Assembly (NCBI GenBank): GCA_964354365.1
Contig: CAYGZM010000065.1
Coordinates: forward strand, 1 to 19,583
Direction of reading: 5' to 3'
Length of the DNA stretch: 19,583 nucleotides
Origin: CAYGZM01 sp964354365
Lineage (GTDB): Bacteria > Planctomycetota > Phycisphaerae > Sedimentisphaerales > Anaerobacaceae
Notes under the pieces: model-generated
What the model saw: only the letters and a program-made list of their open reading frames with translations
Database searches by the model: none
Told to the model about the DNA's origin: nothing
Position numbers and translations under genes: made by a program
Shown here: positions 13,792 to 19,583 of the stretch, piece by piece
Numbering within the stretch: position 1 is the stretch's first letter
How the letters are laid out: every line of letters starts with the position of its first letter

Positions 13792-15591
13792 TCATTTCAA
13801 CTTTATCAGGGCGACCCAATCTTTGCCGGCGTCGCCAGGCGGCTGGCCGATAGCGACTGAGCCGGGGCCTTTTACCTCGGAGACAGCACCTTTTTGGAGG
13901 TTTCCGCCGGTACGCGGATTGAACCATTGGACGGAGAAGGTCCCGGAGGTGCCGCCCAAATCGAGATGGGTAGTGCCGCCTGCCGGGAGGCATACAGCGT
14001 AGATTTGGCCCGGCTTTGCGAAGCAGTAGTCGTCCGGGGCGGCGGTCAGCTCGTCGTGGTGGCTCATTTCGGCAAATGGCAGGTGCTGATGGAAGAATTC
14101 GAGGGCGTATCTTGTCAGGTCCCAAAGGTGGTCTCGACTTCGCCAGTCCTCGCAGTTGAGGTCGTTATGAGCGAACTTGTAGCCGAAGTACCATTCGACT
14201 CCCGCTCCGCCGGCCATCAGGTTGCCCCAGAGATGTTTGGCTCGGACCTCATCGTGCCAGTAGTCGTCTGAGTCGGGCTTGACGCCCGTGTCGGCAGGGC
14301 CGATCTCGTCGAGGGAGACGAACCAGTTTCGGCCCGCTTTAGCCGAACTGTCTATCCATTTGACGGTCTGGTTGTGCGTGTCGTTGGTCTGGAGAGATGG
14401 GCCGTCAAAGCACTCATAGCCGAGCAGGGGGGTATAGACCTCGTCGTATTTGCCGGGGAAGGTGTGGCAGACAATAGGGTGGTCGTATGGGTCGAGGTCT
14501 TTGATATACTTGCAGAAGGCCTTTCGTTGGGCGTCGGTATTGGTGTTTTCTTCGCCGAGGTTCCAGACAAGGGCCGGATGATGTGCGAAGCGTGCGATAA
14601 GCTCTCGGTAGTAGAGCTTTCGCTGCGGGCCAAGCTCGCCGCCGTCGAGTCCCTGGTCGTTTTCGGTTTCCTGGGTGATGATGTGGAGCATCAGGCCGAG
14701 CTTATCCATGTGCGAAAAGACGATTTCCCACTGGTCGAGCTTGCTGCAGTCGAAGCGGTACTTTTCTTTCGGGTCGGTCCAGGGCCAGACGTCTTTGCCG
14801 TCGCCGCCGTCGATATTATAGGGGATGAAATAGACGCTGTTCATACCTTTGGAAGCGAGGTAATTCAGCGCTCCGATCATACCTTTGCCTTTGCCGTCCT
14901 TCCAGGTGGGGTCCCCGGGCCTGAAGTCTTTGACGTGCGGGGCGTAGTTGTGTATGAACTTTTCGCCTGCGGCTTCGCCTTCGCGTTTTAACTCCGCGGT
15001 GTCATAAGTGCCGTCAAAGTCGGAGTATGCGAGGAAGTTTTCGGGGCTGTCGGCGCCGCCTTTGAGAAAGTATTCGCCTGTCCCGGCGAATTGCAAATAG
15101 CGCTTGCCGACGTATTTGAGCAGTCCTTTGGCGCGGTGGTCACGGCCTGTTTTGTCGGTTGGGCCGACGGCGAAGGTCCCTTTGGCTCCATCGAAGGCGG
15201 CTGGGGCGCCTGCAGCCGGGTCGCTGCTGATCGCGATGTCCGGGCCTGTGCGAAATGATGCGGTGTATGACCATTGGCCCTGTTCGTCCGGGACAAAGTG
15301 AGCGCGCCATTTGTTGCGGCACGCGGCGCTTGTATTTGCAGCGTCGCCATCCGCGGCGTAGTAGCCGGGGACAACGACCTGTCTGTCGCCGTTTGTGAAG
15401 GTCACGGTCAGGCGATAATCGCGGAACGGATTTGGATTGGCTTCTTCGCCTGTGTATGGGCCGGCGAAGGTAAGGGTGATGTTGTGCCATTTCCGCAGCT
15501 CGCCGGAAATCTCCTCCGCCGCCAGGGCGCTGCCGCCGAAGGTCAGAACAACAAAAACCGCACACAGAACAGCCAACTGGTCCCGTTTCAT
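13792..15591 (-). CDS. Secreted DUF5060-type glycoside hydrolase-like protein
   Basis: This is probably an exported carbohydrate-active enzyme; the substrate is unknown. The 599-residue form starts at 15591 (MKRDQLAV), with GGAG 7 bases upstream. The ATG six bases earlier sits too close to that site. A Sec signal peptide ends near SALA (about residue 24). An immunoglobulin-like DUF5060 domain follows (about 30-140, with HNITLTFAGPY and NPFRDYRL). Next comes a TIM-barrel-like region (about 155-500) with HPALVWNLGEENTN and WFVSLDEIG. E347/E348 and E429 are candidate acid/base and nucleophile, by analogy with related barrel glycosidases. The C-terminal beta domain (about 515-599, with VQWFNPRTGG) resembles the Collagen_bind_2 module found behind such catalytic domains. 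It is divergent from the beta-helix gene at 15792 and may share its regulation. Confidence 0.8.
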   Translation of the reverse strand: MKRDQLAVLCAVFVVLTFGGSALAAEEISGELRKWHNITLTFAGPYTGEEANPNPFRDYRLTVTFTNGDRQVVVPGYYAADGDAANTSAACRNKWRAHFVPDEQGQWSYTASFRTGPDIAISSDPAAGAPAAFDGAKGTFAVGPTDKTGRDHRAKGLLKYVGKRYLQFAGTGEYFLKGGADSPENFLAYSDFDGTYDTAELKREGEAAGEKFIHNYAPHVKDFRPGDPTWKDGKGKGMIGALNYLASKGMNSVYFIPYNIDGGDGKDVWPWTDPKEKYRFDCSKLDQWEIVFSHMDKLGLMLHIITQETENDQGLDGGELGPQRKLYYRELIARFAHHPALVWNLGEENTNTDAQRKAFCKYIKDLDPYDHPIVCHTFPGKYDEVYTPLLGYECFDGPSLQTNDTHNQTVKWIDSSAKAGRNWFVSLDEIGPADTGVKPDSDDYWHDEVRAKHLWGNLMAGGAGVEWYFGYKFAHNDLNCEDWRSRDHLWDLTRYALEFFHQHLPFAEMSHHDELTAAPDDYCFAKPGQIYAVCLPAGGTTHLDLGGTSGTFSVQWFNPRTGGNLQKGAVSEVKGPGSVAIGQPPGDAGKDWVALIKLK

Positions 15592-15728
15592 AATCATACT
15601 CCTCAACACATAGACGCAAATGCCATTGCCATATACTAAGGACCACACCGGCAATTCCGCAACAGATTTCCGCCCTCGCCCCCATACTGCGTTCCAAGGG
15701 GCTTATGACCCCAAAAAAAGAAATTTAT

Positions 15729-15757
15729 TGCTTTTCGACCACCTGATCTGGTATAAT
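15729..15757 (+). promoter_or_regulatory. Near-consensus promoter of the beta-helix gene
   Basis: TTGCTT (15729-15734) and a perfect TATAAT (15752-15757) are spaced 17 bases apart, and TGG before the -10 makes it an extended -10 promoter. Transcription would start near 15764, leaving a short leader of about 28 bases that contains the GAGGAG ribosome site. Confidence 0.75.
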
Positions 15758-15791
15758 GCAACCTGTAGAGCCAATTATCGAGGAGTTGAAC

Positions 15792-17507
15792 ATGAGACGG
15801 ACATACTATGTAAGAGCCTACCTGGCAGCATCGTTGCTGGCCCTATTTCTGCTCTCGACAGCGGACGCGAGAATAATAACCGTAGATGACGACGCCCCCG
15901 CAGACTTCAACAATATCCAGGCCGCCATAAACGACGCAAACGACTGGGATGTAGTCGAAGTGAAACCCGGGACATACACCGGCCCCGGAAACTACAACAT
16001 CCACTTCAACGGAAAAGCTATAACCGTTCGCGGCACAAATCCCGACGACTTTGACATCGTCGCCGCAACCGTAATCGACTGCAACCGTCAAGGTCGCGGC
16101 TTCATCTTCGACAGAGGCGAAGATCCAAATTCTGTCCTAAGCGGGCTGAAAGTAACAAGAGGTGTCGGTGGATGGGGCTCTGTAGATGCAGGGGCCATCG
16201 TCTGCGACGGAGGCTCCCCGATTATTGCCAACTGCATCATCACGGACAATCGTGGACGTGGCGGCGGGATCAGCGCTACCAGAAGCTATTTGATCGTCAG
16301 AAATTGCATTGTCACCCACAACACATCCGATTACATGGGTGGCGGCATCTATGGAACCGAGCAGTACGGTATGACCGTTGAGAATTGCATCATCAGCCAT
16401 AATGTCGCCGACGATAGAGGCGGTGGAATCCGAACCACCTCTGCTAACGTGCCGTTCGTGGTGAAGAACTGCATCATAACCGGAAACAGATCACGGACGG
16501 TAGGCGGAGGCCTGTCCTCCCGAGGCGGCTACATCATTATCAGAGGCAGCATAATAGCGGGCAACGTCGCCGCACAGCGTGGGGGTGGAATCGGCGCCCG
16601 CCAGTACGGCCGCCCGGTTATCTCCAATTCCATCGTTTCCGGCAACAGCGCGCCAGCAGGGCCGCAGATTGCAGTCGATGCCGCTCGGGAGGACGCGCTA
16701 TACGGCCCTCCTGTTCTTTTCGTTTCCTACTCCAACATTGCCGGCGGCCAAGCGGACGTATATAACGATGGCTCATTCACCATAAACTGGGGCCTGGGTG
16801 CTATCGACGTCGACCCCTGCTTAGCCGATCTCGGCTACTGGCGACATATTTCCGACCCAAATATCCACGTCGAGCCCAACGACCCCAATGCAACCTGGGT
16901 CGATGGCGACTATCACTTGAAATCCCAGGCGGGCAGATGGAACTCAGCTACGCAATCCTGGATACTCGATGATGCCACCAGTCTCTGCATCGACGCCGGG
17001 GATCCAGACTTCCCCGTAGGCCCCGAACCCTTCCCCAACGGCGGCAGGATCAACCTCGGTGTCTATGGAGGAACAACCGAGGCCAGCAAATCATACTTCG
17101 ACAAGCCTCCCTGTGAGACAATTGTTGCCGGCGACATAAACGGCGATTGCATAATCGACGCCAGAGACTTTGCTTTTATAGGCGCTCACTGGCTCGACGA
17201 TGGCATGATTCAATCTTCAGGCAAGGCAACTGATCCCAACCCTCCCGACGGAGCTGCTGGAATCAGAACAGACCCTATTCTGAGCTGGACGCCTGGTCCC
17301 GGTGCACTGATTCATATAATCTTCCTCGGCACGACCACTGAGCTGTCCATATATAGCTCGTATTGGGGCGCTCAGACCGAACCCGCGCTGAACCCATCCT
17401 TATCAGAGGGCAGAACGTATTATTGGCGAGTGGATGAATTTGGGCCGCAGGGTATAGCTACGGGCCCGGTCTGGACATTCACAACCAAATCCGGCACCAC
17501 AAGGTAG
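15792..17507 (+). CDS. Secreted parallel beta-helix protein with dockerin-like and FnIII-like C-terminus
   Basis: This 571-residue exported protein has no recognised active site and is probably structural, adhesive or glycan-binding. The start at 15792 follows GAGGAG by 6 bases and gives a clean signal peptide ending near STADA (about residue 26). Residues about 28-100 carry the ITVDDDAPADFNNIQAAI opening typical of right-handed parallel beta-helix proteins. Six regular coils follow (about 147-285), each built on N-C/S-I-I/V and GGGI/L. A choice-of-anchor-like segment (SLCIDAGDP to INLGVYGG, about 397-426) caps the helix. A single EF-hand-like loop DINGDCIIDARDF (448-460) makes a dockerin-like module. 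A short FnIII-like domain (about 480-566, PNPPDGA to WTFTT) ends the protein. The cap and dockerin-like parts resemble those at 1920-4970. Confidence 0.88.
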   Translation: MRRTYYVRAYLAASLLALFLLSTADARIITVDDDAPADFNNIQAAINDANDWDVVEVKPGTYTGPGNYNIHFNGKAITVRGTNPDDFDIVAATVIDCNRQGRGFIFDRGEDPNSVLSGLKVTRGVGGWGSVDAGAIVCDGGSPIIANCIITDNRGRGGGISATRSYLIVRNCIVTHNTSDYMGGGIYGTEQYGMTVENCIISHNVADDRGGGIRTTSANVPFVVKNCIITGNRSRTVGGGLSSRGGYIIIRGSIIAGNVAAQRGGGIGARQYGRPVISNSIVSGNSAPAGPQIAVDAAREDALYGPPVLFVSYSNIAGGQADVYNDGSFTINWGLGAIDVDPCLADLGYWRHISDPNIHVEPNDPNATWVDGDYHLKSQAGRWNSATQSWILDDATSLCIDAGDPDFPVGPEPFPNGGRINLGVYGGTTEASKSYFDKPPCETIVAGDINGDCIIDARDFAFIGAHWLDDGMIQSSGKATDPNPPDGAAGIRTDPILSWTPGPGALIHIIFLGTTTELSIYSSYWGAQTEPALNPSLSEGRTYYWRVDEFGPQGIATGPVWTFTTKSGTTR

Positions 17508-17512
17508 GAATC

Positions 17513-17529
17513 CAGGCGCCTCGCGCCTG
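17513..17529. terminator. Stem-loop between convergent genes
   Basis: CAGGCGC and GCGCCTG form a perfect 7-bp stem with a 3-base loop, 5 bases after the stop of the beta-helix gene. The following bases are CCCCAAATTT rather than a run of T, so intrinsic termination is possible but not certain. Confidence 0.4.
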
Positions 17530-17543
17530 CCCCAAATTTCTGC

Positions 17544-17564
17544 CCCTGCGGACAATGTGCAGGG
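17544..17564. terminator. Second stem-loop between convergent genes
   Basis: CCCTGC and GCAGGG form a 6-bp stem with a 9-base loop, midway between the two convergent stops. It has no T-tract on either side. It could act with the neighbouring stem-loop as a bidirectional end for both transcripts. Confidence 0.3.
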
Positions 17565-17586
17565 ACATCGAGGGGTCGGCGATTCG

Positions 17587-19119
17587 CTATGCCTCGGAGA
17601 GGTCCACCCACTCGACTCCGAGCTTCCGGGCTGCATACCCCGCCTCCTTTAAGCAGTCGCCATAAGCCATCATCCAGTGAGAATCACGAACCTCGTTTAA
17701 CAGCTTTCGCCAATCCCCCTGGATCGCTACATCGTGTTGCGTCCGGCACATTTCGTAGAATGGGTTGCTCTTGACGACTCCTGTGAAGCCCAGCCAGCGG
17801 CCTGTGCTGTATTGCGGGTCGATGAAAGTGACTTGCCTGCCCTCGGGTAATTCCACCTTGGGCGCAGCGCCATACTCGGATTCGTAGTGAGTCATGACCT
17901 TCACCGGCTCATAGTGCTTGCCGTTCATCCGGCGGGGCGCGCTGCAATGGGCGCAAGTGCATACTCCCTGGTGCGGGAAGGTGGAATTGTGCAGGAAGAC
18001 GGGCTTGCCGGATATGTACCGCAGCAGAATCCCGGCGGGAATCACCACAAAGTCCGATTCACAAAAAGCCATCAGGCCCTCATCGTTCAACAGGCTCAAC
18101 GCAAGGCAAGGAGTCGTCTGCGCTATGGGCAGAATCTTGGTCATGCAGTCCCTGATGGTGAAAGCCGGGGCATTATGCTCCTGCATCAAATCCTTGAAGA
18201 CACGGTACAACAAAAAGGCATTGGTCACGTATGCCCGGTCGGTCATCAACGCAGTGCCGGGCAAGGCCAGGTATTGATCCATCCACTTCCGGGCTCTTGC
18301 CGCAAGATCACTGTTCTTTCTGGCATCCTCAATTCTCTGCGTTGCATCGTCGTAACCGACTTCCACAATCTCAATTCCGTATCTTTCGCGGGCGGCCTGC
18401 GGAGCTTCCGGCGAATACTTGCCCCACGTCCCGCCGAGCGCGACTATCCTTGCGCCTACGAAGTTCTTAAGCCCGTGGAGCGCCCTAAGCCTCCAGAGAA
18501 GCTCCTCGCCGTCATCCACGACAACGTCCTGGACATACACGCCGCCATGATCGAGGTGTGTGTTTCCGTCCGAGGCGCTGTCATAGGTCTTGAGATACTT
18601 AGTGCTGAGCGCTTCATACCAGTAGTAGGCAGACCCGGATTTGTGCCGGACAAAGATTATTGTGTCCCTGTCTTTCTTCTGGGCAAAGCACGCCTTGAGC
18701 AGGTCTCCTGAACCGGCCGCAGCATAGACTATAACAACGTCGTAGTCCTGCTCGTGGACCTGCTGGGCATCCGCAGCCGTCTTGGCCTTGACACAAGGAT
18801 GGATTTGCATCGGGAAGTCGGCTTGCCCGGCGAGCAGCTCCAGCTCCTTCGATATCCTCTGTGCCTCCTGGGATGCGGCATCTTCGCTCTGCACACCGCC
18901 CCACGATTTCCACGAAGTTGCCTGTCTTTTCTCGGAAATCCTATACATAAGAACCGGCTGCACCCGCAGTGGTTGTCCTATGACCACAAGCGGCCTTTTC
19001 GGATCCCAGTCTTCTGCCTTCGCACTGGCGAACGATGAATCGATTAGAGAAAGAACACCTCCGGCGACAGCCGTTGTCAGGCCCATGAACTCTCTGCGGT
19101 CAATCTTTTTGAAAGGCAT
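17587..19119 (-). CDS. Tat-exported protein of the fucose/arabinose isomerase-like group
   Basis: The 510-residue protein starts at 19119 (AAGGAG is 6 bases upstream). It opens with a twin-arginine signal, DRREFMG (7-13), then a weakly hydrophobic stretch ending near FASAKA. It should therefore be exported folded. The body resembles L-fucose/L-arabinose isomerase-type proteins. An N-terminal Rossmann-like part contains VGARIVALGGTWGKYS, and the C-terminal half has LSLLNDEG (342-349), CESDF (353-357), CTCAHCSAP (387-395) and THYESEYGAAP (410-420). In this group acidic and histidine residues bind a divalent metal; E347, E354, D356 and H391 are candidates by analogy only. Known sugar isomerases are cytoplasmic, so a Tat signal is odd. 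It may be a non-isomerase relative. I am confident of the export signal, less so of the enzyme class. Confidence 0.68.
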   Translation of the reverse strand: MPFKKIDRREFMGLTTAVAGGVLSLIDSSFASAKAEDWDPKRPLVVIGQPLRVQPVLMYRISEKRQATSWKSWGGVQSEDAASQEAQRISKELELLAGQADFPMQIHPCVKAKTAADAQQVHEQDYDVVIVYAAAGSGDLLKACFAQKKDRDTIIFVRHKSGSAYYWYEALSTKYLKTYDSASDGNTHLDHGGVYVQDVVVDDGEELLWRLRALHGLKNFVGARIVALGGTWGKYSPEAPQAARERYGIEIVEVGYDDATQRIEDARKNSDLAARARKWMDQYLALPGTALMTDRAYVTNAFLLYRVFKDLMQEHNAPAFTIRDCMTKILPIAQTTPCLALSLLNDEGLMAFCESDFVVIPAGILLRYISGKPVFLHNSTFPHQGVCTCAHCSAPRRMNGKHYEPVKVMTHYESEYGAAPKVELPEGRQVTFIDPQYSTGRWLGFTGVVKSNPFYEMCRTQHDVAIQGDWRKLLNEVRDSHWMMAYGDCLKEAGYAARKLGVEWVDLSEA

Positions 19120-19140
19120 GCGTGACTCCTTCGTTGGCAA

Positions 19141-19226
19141 CTCAAAAATCAAAGTGCAAAATGCAAAATTGAGGAAGTCTCTTTCTTTTCCAACATTTTT
19201 GATATTTCATTTTTAACTTTTGCATT
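19141..19226. repeat. A-rich 7-mer repeat block with inverted arms
   Basis: The left arm reads in near 7-base steps (TCAAAAA, TCAAAG, TGCAAAA, TGCAAAA, TTGAGG). The right arm read on the minus strand does the same (TGCAAAA, GTTAAAA, ATGAAAT, ATCAAAA). The exact inverted pair is AATGCAAAA (19160-19168) with TTTTGCATT (19218-19226). It fills the gap between two minus-strand genes and may be a dispersed intergenic repeat. Confidence 0.5.
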
Positions 19227-19311
19227 CCTTCGACGCCGGTTCTGTCTTATTGAAACATCATTTTGCTGCAGAAGGACTCCTGGCTCAAGCATTTTCCTGC
19301 TCTATCCGGGA

Positions 19312-19583
19312 TCAGCTCCCCTGGCGCTTGCGAATGACATAAGTTGTCATAGTGCGGGCCTGCTCGGTGAAGGTGACGCCGATCTCGTCTTTGAACCATT
19401 TACGGGCCATTTCGGCGCCTTCGGGGCCGGCGAAGCAGGGACCTTCGAGGCTGACCTTATCGGCCAGGCCGGTTTCGTCAACGACGATGATCCCGTCTGC
19501 TTTTGCGTTTCGGTTCTGGTCGTCCATAAAAGTGCGGAAGAGGTAGCTCAGGTCGAATCCCGCGTTTGCCATCGACGTCATCA
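19312..19583 (-). CDS. C-terminal part of an unrecognised protein, cut by the window edge
   Basis: About 90 residues are visible, open to the right edge, so the true start lies outside. The frame ends TMTTYVIRKRQGS before a TGA at 19312-19314. The visible part contains VDETGLADKVSLEG and a following helix leading to DEIGVTFTEQ. That pattern (D-x-TGL, then a helix, then a late strand ending in VIRK) is faintly like the end of DUF3738/TIGR03435-type proteins, but the similarity is too weak to name it. No ribosome site or upstream context is available. It is followed by 192 bases containing the A-rich repeat before the Tat-signal gene. Confidence 0.6.
   Translation of the reverse strand, partial: MTSMANAGFDLSYLFRTFMDDQNRNAKADGIIVVDETGLADKVSLEGPCFAGPEGAEMARKWFKDEIGVTFTEQARTMTTYVIRKRQGS

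Noticed and set aside
13432..13860. 142-codon plus-strand frame in the 13.4-13.9 kb gap
   Set aside because: It overlaps the operon promoter, the small signal-peptide frame and the end of the DUF5060 gene, has no ribosome site, and its composition looks like translated GC-rich non-coding sequence.
1..19583. CRISPR array, tRNA, rRNA, transposase or phage genes
   Set aside because: I looked for direct repeats with spacers, cloverleaf-like segments and recombinase motifs and saw none that I can support.

Overview
The window most likely comes from a Planctomycetes bacterium, probably class Phycisphaerae. This is inferred from gene content, not from a marker gene. The signs are a PEP-CTERM protein, two secreted beta-helix proteins ending in dockerin-like EF-hand modules, a very large single-chain SecDF, a Tat-exported sugar-isomerase-like protein and a TPR protein carrying RNA polymerase alpha C-terminal domains.

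Layout. (1) 244-999, plus strand: 6-phosphogluconolactonase. (2) 1000-4970, plus strand: a secreted-protein island. It has a short relic of an RCC1 repeat, a consensus extended -10 promoter, a PEP-CTERM protein whose frame runs past its expected end, and a 1016-residue RCC1 propeller/beta-helix/dockerin-like protein that overlaps it by 56 bases. (3) 13394 down to 4978, minus strand: a tightly packed probable operon. In transcription order it encodes a TPR protein with two alpha-CTDs, a SpoIID-like lipoprotein, Tgt, YajC, fused SecDF and a LysM membrane protein, with a promoter near 13462-13489. (4) 15591 down to 13605, minus strand: a secreted DUF5060-type glycosidase-like protein, followed by a 51-codon reading frame with a convincing signal peptide. 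(5) 15792-17507, plus strand: a secreted beta-helix protein behind a near-consensus promoter. (6) 19119 down to 17587, minus strand: a Tat-signal protein resembling the L-fucose/L-arabinose isomerase group. (7) A phased A-rich 7-mer repeat block, then the C-terminus of an unrecognised gene leaving the right edge.

How it works together. Region 3 joins the widely conserved tgt-yajC-secDF cluster to envelope genes (SpoIID, LysM) and a probable transcription-linked TPR protein, so it looks like an export and cell-envelope operon. Regions 2 and 4-6 encode mostly exported proteins: adhesin or scaffold-like beta-helix/propeller proteins, a glycosidase-like enzyme and an exported isomerase-like protein. 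This fits an extracellular polysaccharide lifestyle, but substrates cannot be read from the sequence.

The most unusual items are the TPR/double alpha-CTD protein, the RCC1 relic upstream of an intact RCC1 gene, the missing stop of the PEP-CTERM gene, the Tat-exported isomerase-like protein and the small signal-peptide reading frame at 13605-13760. I see no CRISPR array, tRNA, rRNA, transposase or phage gene.
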